A stretch of 64,000 bases of DNA, from contig CAYRDX010000016.1 in NCBI GenBank assembly GCA_964423205.1, positions 1 through 64,000 of the forward strand. The letters run 5' to 3'. Below the pieces are notes generated by a model. The model ran no database searches, had not been told where the DNA came from, and worked only from the letters and a program-made list of their open reading frames with translations. The position numbers and the translations under genes were made by a program. Positions 27,268-35,351 of the stretch are shown here, in pieces. Numbering within the stretch: the stretch's first letter is position 1; each line of letters opens with the position of its first letter. The DNA comes from UBA6168 sp964423205. Lineage in GTDB: Bacteria; Bacteroidota; Bacteroidia; Chitinophagales; Saprospiraceae.

Positions 27268-28281
27268 ATGGAGAATTACCAGGAATTAAAAAAACTACTC
27301 TCATTCCCGAAAGACATTGTCGTGACTTCCCACAGGAATCCCGACGGTGATGCCATTGGCGCCTGTCTTGGCATCATGCACTATCTCAATCTGTTAGGCC
27401 ACACGGTGCGCATAGCCGTACCCTCAGAATTTCCGACCTTTCTGGACTGGATGCCCGGTGCAAAGTCGATTTTCGTGTATGACCTTCACACAGAAGAAGT
27501 GGTCAATTACCTCAATAAACCGGACATAGTTTTTTGTCTCGACTTCAATTCTCTCGACAGAATTGATAAAATGGGGGAAATCATCAATCAACTGGATTGC
27601 ACAAAAGTGATGATTGACCACCACCTGGTGCCAGAACCTTTTGCTGATTTTGTCCTGCACGAGCCCCTTGCAAGCTCCACCTGCGAGTTGGTTTATGATT
27701 TCATTCAATTGCTTGGCCATGAGAAGTTGATGAACATAGACATTGCAGAGTGCCTTTACACTGGAATTCTGACGGACACAGGTAGTTTCAAATACGGCAC
27801 CTCACCAAAAGTATTCAAACAGGTTGGCGAACTTTTGGAAAAAGGAGTGGATGATGTCAGAATCCAAAATCTGGTTTACAACTGCCTCGACAGTAAGTAC
27901 CTGTATCTGTTGGGGCACGTGTTGAACAACCGGATGGAAATCCTGCCCGAATACCGAACCGCAATACTAACCCTGACCAAACAGGATTACGAAAAATACG
28001 AAATACAGAGGGGCGATACAGAGGGACTTGTCAATTACCTGCTAATGCTCAAAGATGTCACCATGGCCGTGTTCATCCACGAACAGCCCACAATTACCAA
28101 AATTTCCCTTCGGTCAAAAGGAAACTTTTCTGTACAGGACATAGCAAGGAAGCACTTCAAAGGTGGAGGACATAAGAACGCTTCCGGAGGGTACTCCTAT
28201 ATTGGCCTTCGGCCTACTGTAAAAAAATTGAAATCACTCTTACCAGAATACAAAGATCTACTACTAAACAACGAGTTATGA
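27268..28281 (+). CDS. nrnA: DHH-family phosphoesterase, NrnA-like
   Basis: A 337-residue DHH/DHHA1 phosphoesterase. NrnA enzymes degrade short oligoribonucleotides including pApA, and dephosphorylate pAp. The metal-binding motifs are visible: VVTSHRNPDGDAIGA (HNPDxD type), FCLDFNSLDR, the DHH triad MIDHH at about residue 117 and TGILTDTGSF. The DHHA1 domain ends with the substrate-binding GGGHKNASGG. It could process the pApA made from c-di-AMP hydrolysis. The stop overlaps an ATG of the next reading frame (ATGA), and the FKBP gene follows at once, suggesting an operon. Confidence 0.88.
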   Translation: MENYQELKKLLSFPKDIVVTSHRNPDGDAIGACLGIMHYLNLLGHTVRIAVPSEFPTFLDWMPGAKSIFVYDLHTEEVVNYLNKPDIVFCLDFNSLDRIDKMGEIINQLDCTKVMIDHHLVPEPFADFVLHEPLASSTCELVYDFIQLLGHEKLMNIDIAECLYTGILTDTGSFKYGTSPKVFKQVGELLEKGVDDVRIQNLVYNCLDSKYLYLLGHVLNNRMEILPEYRTAILTLTKQDYEKYEIQRGDTEGLVNYLLMLKDVTMAVFIHEQPTITKISLRSKGNFSVQDIARKHFKGGGHKNASGGYSYIGLRPTVKKLKSLLPEYKDLLLNNEL

Positions 28282-28331
28282 CCGGCCCGAATCGGAGTAA
28301 ATCTCCTAAGGCTTTTTCAAATCAACAATTC

Positions 28332-29231
28332 ATGAAATCAAGCATTTACCTTTTTGCTGCATTCTTCTTGGTGTTGGCTTCCTGCAAAGACGACACAACT
28401 CCCAATGGTTACAAATTCACCCGACACATTGACACCGGAGGTGAAAAAGCCAAACCCGGAGAATATGCTTATGTGCACATCGATATCCTGGGCGATGGTC
28501 AGATATTGAATTCCACCCGTGAAATGGACAGGCCCTTGGCCATGATGGTTCCCGATTTTTCAAAAATGACGAAAGAAGACATGGGAAAAGATAAGTCCAA
28601 CCCTATTGCTGATGTGGTTGGTTTGATGGCTATCGGTGATAGTGTGACTGTTGAAGTTCCGATCGACGAAATGATGCGCCAGGCTCCACAATTGGCTAAT
28701 GTAAAAAAACTGGTGTACACAGTTGCTTTACTGGATATCAAAAATGAAGAGCAATATCAAATTGCTCTGGAGGAAGAAAGAAAAGCCATCGACGCACAAA
28801 TCGAAGGACTGAAAGCAAGGGAATTGGAAGTTGCTACACTGCTGGCGGATGTCCTGAAAAAGTACAAATCAGGTGCATTGAAACCAGAACTTAAAGAGTT
28901 GGAAACTGGTTTGAAATATTATATCGTAGAGGCAGGAACTGGCGCGGCTGCTCAAAACAACAAACAAGTACAGGTTCATTATTACGGTATTCTGCCTTCA
29001 GGCCAAATGTTCGACAATTCCTTTCAGAGAGGACGTCCATACAATTTAACTTTGGGAATTGGTGAAGTTATCGCGGGTTGGGACCAAGGCCTTGTACAAT
29101 TGAAAGAAGGAGATAGGGCCGTATTATTCATCCCTTCAGAACTTGGTTACGGAAAAGCTGGTAATGGAGATGTTATTCCTCCCGACTCCGAATTGATTTT
29201 TTATGTCGAACTGGAGAAAGTTAGCAAATAA
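28332..29231 (+). CDS. FKBP-type peptidyl-prolyl isomerase lipoprotein, GldI-like
   Basis: A 299-residue lipoprotein (lipobox LASC, Cys17) with two FKBP-like domains. The first, residues about 35-125, is degenerate. A helical, charged linker follows at about 130-190. The second, about 205-299, is canonical with VQVHYYGILPSGQMFDNSF, GEVIAGWDQGL and FIPSELGYGKAG. It catalyses proline cis-trans isomerisation in folding exported proteins. GldI, an FKBP lipoprotein of Flavobacterium, is required for gliding, and this is a plausible relative, but orthology is not shown. I chose the ATG at 28332; the ATG at 28278 overlapping the previous stop would add 18 polar residues before the signal. Confidence 0.87.
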   Translation: MKSSIYLFAAFFLVLASCKDDTTPNGYKFTRHIDTGGEKAKPGEYAYVHIDILGDGQILNSTREMDRPLAMMVPDFSKMTKEDMGKDKSNPIADVVGLMAIGDSVTVEVPIDEMMRQAPQLANVKKLVYTVALLDIKNEEQYQIALEEERKAIDAQIEGLKARELEVATLLADVLKKYKSGALKPELKELETGLKYYIVEAGTGAAAQNNKQVQVHYYGILPSGQMFDNSFQRGRPYNLTLGIGEVIAGWDQGLVQLKEGDRAVLFIPSELGYGKAGNGDVIPPDSELIFYVELEKVSK

Positions 29232-29314
29232 TTGACTGTTTGTTAAACTGGAAACCAGTCTGGCTCATTTATGAAAGAGCAATTTTGACACACTTATTTT
29301 TAACTAAAAATATT

Positions 29315-30410
29315 ATGACCAACGAACAACTGATGACGTTGAAGGAAAGGTTGGCTTTGTTAAGGAGGTATCTTTGACGTCGATAAACGACTTTTAGATA
29401 TTGAAGAACAGGAACAGTTAACCGCAGACCCCGATTTCTGGGCTGATTCAACCCGTGCTCAAAGTATCCTGAAGACAATAAAATCCAATAAACAATGGGT
29501 AGAAACCTTCAGGGCTGTAGATTCCAAGGTTGGAGACCTTGAAGTGCTTTTTGAGTTCCTGAAAGAAGGAGAAGGTACCGAAGAAGAAGTGGACTCGAAA
29601 TACGAATCCGCTTTGGAAGCAGTTGACAATCTGGAATTCCGCTCAACTCTCAATCAGGAGGAAGATGAACTAAGTGCCATCTTGGAAATCAATGCAGGTG
29701 CTGGTGGAACCGAAGCCTGTGACTGGGCACAAATGCTCATGCGCATGTATATCATGTGGGGTGAAAAAAGTGGCCACAAGGTATCGCAGCTATGGCTGAC
29801 GCCAGGCGACACCGCCGGTATCAAATCTGTCGGACTTGAAATCGATGGCGACTATGTCTTTGGCATGTTGAAAGGTGAAAACGGTGTTCATCGCCTGGTT
29901 AGGGTAAGCCCATACAATGCCCAGGGAAAACGCATGACTTCTTTTGCCTCCGTTTTTGTGCATCCTCTCATCGATGAGCGCATAGAAGTGGAAATCAATC
30001 CAGCCGACCTCGATTGGGATACTTTTCGTTCCAGTGGTGCAGGTGGACAGCATGTGAATAAAACGGAAAGTGCGGTAAGGGTGCGCCACCTACCAAGTGG
30101 CATCGTTGTGGAATGTCAGCAGGAGCGCTCACAAATTCAGAACCGGGAAAAGGCATTGGTCATGCTAAAATCGAGACTCTATGAACAAGAGCTCGAAAGA
30201 AAGCAAGCTGAAAAGGACAAACTGGAAGCCACTAAAATGAAAAACGAATGGGGCTCACAGATAAGAAGTTATGTCCTGGACGACCGACGGGTTAAGGACC
30301 ATCGCACTGGATTCCAAACTCCTCAGACTGATGCCGTTCTCGATGGTGATTTGGATGGTTTCCTGAAAGCCTTTCTCATGACTAAGACGGAAGCAGAAAG
30401 TGAAAATTGA
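29315..30410 (+). CDS. prfB: Peptide chain release factor 2, with programmed +1 frameshift
   Basis: RF2 ends translation at UAA and UGA. The gene starts at ATG 29315 and reads 20 codons to CTT (29372-29374), where an in-frame TGA (29375-29377) follows. Skipping the T at 29375 moves reading to GAC at 29376 and continues to 30410, giving 364 residues, the normal RF2 length. The peptidyl-hydrolysis GGQ lies at residues 243-245 (SGAGGQHVNKTES). The stop-recognition tripeptide, normally SPF, reads SPY at residues 198-200. Without the frameshift the upstream part is lost and only a truncated N-terminus would be annotated from ATG 29544. Autoregulation is expected: little RF2 means slow reading of the TGA and more frameshifting. 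Confidence 0.96.
29363..29378 (+). promoter_or_regulatory. RF2 recoding site
   Basis: AGGAGG (29363-29368), then TAT, CTT, TGA and C. This is the conserved RF2 frameshift signal: a Shine-Dalgarno-like block three bases before CUU UGA C. Confidence 0.95.
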
Positions 30411-30428
30411 ATAGATTAATTGATAAGG

Positions 30429-30462
30429 AAAAAGGGCTTCATTTGATGGTGAGGCCCTTTTT
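30429..30462. terminator. Bidirectional terminator between prfB and lysC
   Basis: AAAAAGGGCTTC (30429-30440) pairs with GAGGCCCTTTTT (30451-30462) around a 10-base loop. It sits between the convergent prfB and lysC genes and has A and T tracts on both sides. Confidence 0.9.
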
Positions 30463-30514
30463 CATTTAACTATTTCTGTTATAATTTCACACAATTACTT
30501 ATAATTCTGGCAAT

Positions 30515-31831
30515 CTATGATGTCTGACCATCAGCCTGCTTTCTGCACATCAGCGGAACCTCTTTTGCTACCATCTGAACGGTCCGCTTTGAGCGTTCCT
30601 CCACGAGGATAATCTTACCACGATGCAGCATTTCGATAATTTCATGTGAATAATGGCGCACGGTCATCAACTCAAGGCCTTCATTCTCGATGGTTACTTT
30701 GAAGTCCTTTTCAATGCTTTTGGCAAAACGCTGAACCTTATCGTCGATGTTGTTCACACAAACTGCAAAGCTGATAGCGGTATTTTGCATCAAATTCACC
30801 TGAAGCCTGAATTCAGCTATTTTTTGGAACAAATAGCTCATGTGGTGTTCAGCGACGAAGGAAAAATCGCGTGTCGCAATGTTCATCAAAGCCTGATTCT
30901 TTTCCACGGCAACCATTGGAGGGTAATTATCATCCACATCAGGACCGATAAAAGTGCCAGGCTCTTTGGGATTGACGAATGATTTTACAAAAAGAGGAAT
31001 ACTCTTATTCTGCAAAGGTTTTATTGTTTTGGGGTGAATTACCTTGGCACCGTAGTAAGTCATTTCTATCGCCTCACGGTAGGAAAGCCTGTCCAACTTG
31101 GTCACGTTTTCGAAGATTCGGGGATCACCTGTCAGAACTCCCGGTACGTCTTTCCAAATGGTCATGTCCTCGCTATCGAGGCAATAAGATATGATTGCTG
31201 CAGTATAGTCAGAACCTTCGCGGCCCAAAGTGGTGGTGAAATTTTCTTTAGTCACACCGATGAAGCCCTGAGTCAATACAAAGCCGTTGTTCTCGAGAAG
31301 GGGTGGAATAATCCTTTGTGCATTTTCAATAGTCTCATCCCACTGGACCCATCCTTCACGGTAAATGTCGTCGGTAAGAATAAAGTCACGGGCATCCACC
31401 CATGAGGTAGGTAAACCCGATTTGTTCAGGTAGGCGGCAACTATCCGAGTGGATACGAGTTCACCAACGGGCACTATCTGGTCGTAAATGAAATCGTAGT
31501 TTTCGTGCGGAGGGCCATCGAGCATCCATTCAATGGTGACAAAAGCATCATTCACATCTGCATAAACAGCATCACCTTTATCGAAAAGTTCGTCCATGAT
31601 GCTGTAGTGTTTTGCCTTTACATCTTCCAACAACTGATAAGCCTCACCAGTATTATTGGCATAAGCAGCCACTATTTTCTCAAGTGCATCTGTGGTTTTA
31701 CCCATAGCAGAAACCACGATTACTAGCTTTTCATCCTTATATTTTTGCAGGATACCCGAAACATTAATAACCCCGGAAGCATCTCGCACGGAGGCGCCAC
31801 CAAATTTGAAAACACGAACTTTTTTCTTCAT
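30515..31831 (-). CDS. lysC: Aspartate kinase
   Basis: Phosphorylates L-aspartate in the first step to lysine, threonine, methionine and diaminopimelate. The 438-residue protein starts KVRVFKFGGASVRDA, the usual kinase N-terminus, and shows VVSAMGKTTD, LGREGSDYTAA and YYGAKVIHPKT in the kinase domain. ACT regulatory domains fill the C-terminal part from about residue 300 (FSFVAEHHMSYLFQKIAEF). This is a monofunctional enzyme without the homoserine dehydrogenase part. The ATG at 31831 fits the family and lies just after a -7 element, so the longer upstream frame to 31960 is not translated. The reaction also feeds the DAP used by MurE. Confidence 0.93.
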   Translation of the reverse strand: MKKKVRVFKFGGASVRDASGVINVSGILQKYKDEKLVIVVSAMGKTTDALEKIVAAYANNTGEAYQLLEDVKAKHYSIMDELFDKGDAVYADVNDAFVTIEWMLDGPPHENYDFIYDQIVPVGELVSTRIVAAYLNKSGLPTSWVDARDFILTDDIYREGWVQWDETIENAQRIIPPLLENNGFVLTQGFIGVTKENFTTTLGREGSDYTAAIISYCLDSEDMTIWKDVPGVLTGDPRIFENVTKLDRLSYREAIEMTYYGAKVIHPKTIKPLQNKSIPLFVKSFVNPKEPGTFIGPDVDDNYPPMVAVEKNQALMNIATRDFSFVAEHHMSYLFQKIAEFRLQVNLMQNTAISFAVCVNNIDDKVQRFAKSIEKDFKVTIENEGLELMTVRHYSHEIIEMLHRGKIILVEERSKRTVQMVAKEVPLMCRKQADGQTS

Positions 31832-31863
31832 TACTTGACACTTAAAAATTTTAAAAACGGCCG

Positions 31864-31893
31864 CAAAGATAGCCTTTTGAAAACACGTAGCAC
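31864..31893 (-). promoter_or_regulatory. lysC promoter
   Basis: On the minus strand, GTG (31893-31891), 19 bases, then TATCTTTG (31871-31864) followed by CGGCCG. It matches TTG-N19-TAnnTTTG except for the first base of the -33 box, and decides the lysC start at 31831. Confidence 0.7.
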
Positions 31894-31920
31894 AGAGTGA
31901 TTTTTCAAAAAAATCAATAA

Positions 31921-31972
31921 AAAAAGGCCACACATGCACATTCTGAGAGTGAATAAACATGGTGGCTTTTTG
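31921..31972 (-). terminator. rpsU terminator
   Basis: On the minus strand AAAAAGCCACCATG pairs with CATGTGTGGCCTTTTT across a 20-base loop, with two single-base bulges. The U run after the stem supports an intrinsic terminator behind rpsU. Confidence 0.7.
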
Positions 31973-31998
31973 TCCTTATTGACTTGTCTAAAATGGAA

Positions 31999-32190
31999 TC
32001 ATTCCATTTCTACTTTTCTTCTTTCTTTATAAATGGCGTGGAGCTTTTCGCTACGGCGCTTTACGGAAGGCTTGGTGAACTCCCTCCTGTCTCTGAGCTC
32101 TTTCATTAACTTGACCTGCTGGTGCTTTCTTTTGTAGCGACGTAGTGCACGGTCAATAGATTCTCCACTTTTTACTTCAACAATAATCAT
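31999..32190 (-). CDS. rpsU: 30S ribosomal protein S21
   Basis: A 63-residue basic protein (MIIVEVKSGESIDRALRRYKR ... RREFTKPSVKRRSEK) of normal length. In Bacteroidota ribosomes bS21, with bS18 and bS6, hides the anti-Shine-Dalgarno end of 16S rRNA, which explains the lack of SD sequences in this window. No SD is seen before this ATG either (AAATAAGATTGA). It lies 61 bases behind the second sigma factor gene and has its own terminator, so the two are probably cotranscribed. Confidence 0.96.
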   Translation of the reverse strand: MIIVEVKSGESIDRALRRYKRKHQQVKLMKELRDRREFTKPSVKRRSEKLHAIYKERRKVEME

Positions 32191-32251
32191 TCAATCTTAT
32201 TTAATGGTTTTATAATCTTTAAAAACGATTTCCTGGGGTTAAGTCCTGAAA

Positions 32252-33118
32252 CTAATCCAGGCTGAAATTGATGCCATGTTTCTTAATCTTGGCATTCAGT
32301 TTCTTAAGTCCCTTGTACTTAATCTGACGGACTCTTTCTTTACCCACGCCAAGGAAGTCGCTGATTTCGCCAAGTCCAAACGTCCTTTCTTTACCGATGC
32401 CATAATACATGGACAGGACAGCAGACTCTTTATGGCTCAATCCGCTTAGTAACATTTGAATCTCCTTTTGAAGCGATTCTCTTTGCACTACTTTGGCGTC
32501 AGGTTTTGGAATAAGGTCATCCTCAAGGAAATAAGTGAGTGTTGCATCTTCACCTTCCTGCATGGGCGCATCCAGTGATGTGCAGCGCTTATTGGTAGCG
32601 AGGCATTTTTCAACGGCGTCAGTAGTCATTTCCAACTCATCGGCAATTTCTTTTGAAGTCGGTTCGCGCTCATGCAGTTGCAGAAGCCAATCACGGGCAC
32701 GGAGCACCTTTATCAGGTCAGACTGATGGTTGAAAGGCACCCTGATCTTTCGGCTTTTTTCTCTAACAGCCAGCAAGATGCTCTGACGTATCCACCAAAC
32801 AGCATACGAAATGAACTTGAATCCTTTGGTTTCATCGAAACGTTTGGCAGCTTTAATCAGGCCAAGGTTTCCTTCATTTATGAGATCGCCAAGTGGCAAT
32901 CCACAATGCTGGTACTGTTTGGCGACAGATATGACAAATTTGAGATTACAATTGACAATGGTTTGGAAAGCCTCTTCATCCCCCTGTTTTATCCTGCGAA
33001 AAGTGTCAACTTCCTGTTCCGGCGTCAAAACGTCGTAACGGGATACTTCCGTCATGTATTTTTCCAGTGATTTTACATCCCGGCGGGTAATGGAGTGAGT
33101 AATTACTAATGCGCGCAT
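32252..33118 (-). CDS. RpoD-like sigma factor, second copy
   Basis: A 288-residue sigma-70 family protein, the same length as RpoD at 19098-19964. Region 1.2 (SLEKYMTEVSRYDVLTPEQEV) and regions 2.1-2.4 (NLKFVISVAKQYQHCG, LINEGNLGLIKAAKRFDETKGFKF, VWWIRQSILLAVREKSRKI) are highly conserved. Region 4.2 (LGEISDFLGVGKERVRQIKYKGLKKL) differs from RpoD at the positions flanking ERVRQI. The core-binding part is thus RpoD-like, whereas the -33 reading helix is changed. It is probably an alternative group 2-type factor. rpsU follows 61 bases on. Confidence 0.9.
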   Translation of the reverse strand: MRALVITHSITRRDVKSLEKYMTEVSRYDVLTPEQEVDTFRRIKQGDEEAFQTIVNCNLKFVISVAKQYQHCGLPLGDLINEGNLGLIKAAKRFDETKGFKFISYAVWWIRQSILLAVREKSRKIRVPFNHQSDLIKVLRARDWLLQLHEREPTSKEIADELEMTTDAVEKCLATNKRCTSLDAPMQEGEDATLTYFLEDDLIPKPDAKVVQRESLQKEIQMLLSGLSHKESAVLSMYYGIGKERTFGLGEISDFLGVGKERVRQIKYKGLKKLNAKIKKHGINFSLD

Positions 33119-33179
33119 AAGGTTACTTAAATGATTTTTAAAAGGTATGATGCTTATAATGTTCAGGCTTAAGGCTGCT

Positions 33180-33523
33180 TCACCAGAGGCTTCTCACTTC
33201 AGCAACAAGGTTATCATCCTTAACCAGACTCTCAGCAAAAGTCTTATGGCCTCGTGGTGCCAATAAGAAGAGCTTTCCTCCTTTTCTGGAAGCTAAAGTG
33301 CGAGTTTCCATTTGGAAATCTTCCTTTGAACCTCCTTCGTCTTAATTGCTACTTCGATGTAACTCTTTCCACCTGTTCGTAATCCAGTGATATCGGGTGT
33401 ACAGGTATCGTCGTAGTCATCAGCTTTTACAAAATGTTTTGGTGTTTCAAATTCCTCATGCCTAGCTCTGATATTTGAAAAACCTCTTTTTTTGCCCATT
33501 CCAGGGCCTGGTCCATATATCAA
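33180..33523 (-). pseudogene. Frameshifted PD-(D/E)xK nuclease-like gene
   Basis: From ATG 33523 (or ATG 33499) the frame gives 76 residues ending SKWKLAL at a TAG (33293-33295). In another frame, starting at the same point, the reading goes on as LASRKGGKLFLLAPRGHKTFAE and ends at TGA 33180-33182. Joined, the two parts give about 110 residues with PDITG, then YIEVAIKTKEVQRKISKWKLL, the spacing of a PD-(D/E)xK nuclease core. The single frameshift near 33295 makes this a probable pseudogene, or a sequencing error. Nothing in the context shows its role. Confidence 0.5.
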
Positions 33524-34061
33524 TTTTCCATTAGATAATAAGTTATCGTTAGCAAATGACCTGCAATTAGCCAGAATCTCGAATTGTAGTGGAGAGTTGT
33601 AGCGGGGCTACAAGAGTGGAGGTTTTTGCGGGAAGTAAACGAAATTATTGATAGATAAATCGAAAGAAAACGAAAATTTTAACTGCTGCATACGCTAAAG
33701 GTAACAAAAAAATCAAGTTTCGGTTTGCTATAACCTTTATTTTTTTGAAGTTTGAAGTTTTGGAAGTGATATTCCAACTATCGTTTCGTTAATGTCAGAA
33801 CCTGTTTTGCAGTGCTTTTTTGCGATATGCAACATGTCTTCATTAGCATCGATACCTCTATTTTGTTATTGGTTTTCAGTAAATTATAACCTGCTAATCA
33901 ATTGAATGCGATTGCTGGTAATTGCAATTTGCTCGTACTTGGTTTTTCATCTTCCTAAAGCTAATATAGTAGCAAAATTAAATTTTGAAAAAACCTGAAA
34001 TCTCTGTAAGAATCCGTAATGCGTTCTTCAGCTGAATAAAGTATAATTTTACCGTAAATAA
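33524..34061. other. Intergenic region with a hairpin and a short open stretch
   Basis: These 538 AT-rich bases hold a perfect 7-bp hairpin TTGTAGC-GGG-GCTACAA at 33597-33613, with a second TTGTAG 14 bases before it. A minus-strand open stretch at 33737-33869 reads NRGIDANEDMLHIAKKHC... and ends SKK-stop. It looks coding in composition but is short and lacks a convincing start (first ATG at 33835), so it may be a gene remnant. No promoter was identified. Confidence 0.35.
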
Positions 34062-35138
34062 TTACTCAGTGCTTTTCTCCAGGAACATGGATAGTTCAGA
34101 CGGCCAAATACAGGTGCCGAGGAATTTGTTGCTTATGATATGTCTAATCATTAGCCACTTCTTTTGGTTAAGGAAATGAACAAACTCCTGGGCGAGTAAC
34201 ACATCAACATCAAACAGGTAATATTTTGCGTGCAAAGGATGCCAACCTAACAGGATAAATTTTTCCTCCCCTCTTTCCGGAGAACCTTTTATTAATACAC
34301 AGGCATTAAACTCTAGAGGAGATAATCCTTCATTGATGTGATAGGGCAAAATATGAAAAGCATATGCTCCCTGACAAGAGCATTCCTTTAAAAACTTCAA
34401 AACCAGATTGAGCCTGAACAAAGTTGCATCAAAAAGCCAATTCACATTTTTAATGTCTTGCCAGGGCTTCCATTGTTGGTGGAGCAGGTCGTAATATTGC
34501 ACGTTTCCGGGCCTGAGCTTGTATTGAAACATGGGAAGGTCTTTGGCAATAAAACCCGGGTAATAAAAAGTACAACCGCTCATTTTCGCGAATTCAATTT
34601 CCAAAAGCATGGTAAAAATACCCAAACTGTAATCCTTGAAATCCGGGTGCCAGGCTGCCTCCAGCGAAGCAATGCTCAATTTGCCGGCATCAAAGACACT
34701 AAATGCAACGAGTTGTTGTTCATGAAAAACCTGCAATTCCAAACTGCAATAATGAAATGCTTCGCTACCCCGGAAAACCAGATAATCAAAACCTGGAATC
34801 TGAGGCCATCGGTGAATTTCAGACTTATACAACTGCCACAATTCCTCCTTGCTGGCAGTTGGCTGATAAGGGCCAATCTCTACACGGAACAATTCACTGT
34901 TCCTCCTGAGTAGTTTCCTATGCCGCTTTTTGAACTGGAAGTCATTAAGGGCAATTCGAAGCATCACTCCTGATCTCCACTCGGCTTCAATGGCATTAAA
35001 TGTAGAAGTGACAGCAAAATTCCCATGACGAAACCAACCATGTTCCAACATTGTATCGATGGAATCTGGTGTAAGGCTCTTTATTTGCTTTCTGCCATAC
35101 AACGCATTTGGGAATTCATGTTCAATTCTTTCTATCAT
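34062..35138 (-). CDS. Arginyl-tRNA-protein transferase-like protein (Ate1/Bpt family)
   Basis: A 358-residue protein related to the aminoacyl-tRNA-protein transferases that add an amino acid to N-terminal residues in the N-degron pathway. Visible parts are FKKRHRKLLRRN (the FRKSQRKL-type motif), LVAFSVFDAGKLSIAS and DYSLGIFTMLLEIEFAKMSG with TFYYPGFI (the GNAT-fold transferase core), and YDLLHQQWKPW. The N-terminal cysteine cluster of eukaryotic Ate1 is missing, as in bacterial Bpt. ClpS and ClpA partners are not seen here. The reading frame stays open only 26 codons upstream of this ATG, without another start. It follows the ftsZ terminator. Confidence 0.75.
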   Translation of the reverse strand: MIERIEHEFPNALYGRKQIKSLTPDSIDTMLEHGWFRHGNFAVTSTFNAIEAEWRSGVMLRIALNDFQFKKRHRKLLRRNSELFRVEIGPYQPTASKEELWQLYKSEIHRWPQIPGFDYLVFRGSEAFHYCSLELQVFHEQQLVAFSVFDAGKLSIASLEAAWHPDFKDYSLGIFTMLLEIEFAKMSGCTFYYPGFIAKDLPMFQYKLRPGNVQYYDLLHQQWKPWQDIKNVNWLFDATLFRLNLVLKFLKECSCQGAYAFHILPYHINEGLSPLEFNACVLIKGSPERGEEKFILLGWHPLHAKYYLFDVDVLLAQEFVHFLNQKKWLMIRHIISNKFLGTCIWPSELSMFLEKSTE

Positions 35139-35227
35139 ACCAAAGTGATGGTCGGTCAGATAATGGAAGAAGCCAAGATAAGTTTAATTGTGAACTGTGT
35201 TTTAATAGCCAGCCTTCAGTTTACAGC

Positions 35228-35258
35228 AAAAAAAAGACTTGGGCACCTGGCCCAAGTC
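35228..35258 (-). terminator. Terminator of the dcw cluster behind ftsZ
   Basis: GACTTGGGC (35236-35244) and GCCCAAGTC (35250-35258) form a perfect 9-bp stem with a 5-base loop. On the minus strand the stem is followed by eight T. It lies about 94 bases after the ftsZ stop. Confidence 0.95.
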
Positions 35259-35351
35259 GAAATGGTTTAGCAAGTTATGATGGCTAAAATAAAAAGTATG
35301 CTAATTAGAATTGAAAACCTGACGGTTTGTAATGACACTCAAAACCGTGGT

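Noticed and set aside
31832..31960. Longer lysC protein starting at 31960
   Set aside because: The extra 43 residues are not family-like and the -7 element at 31864-31871 lies inside them, so transcription starts after that ATG.
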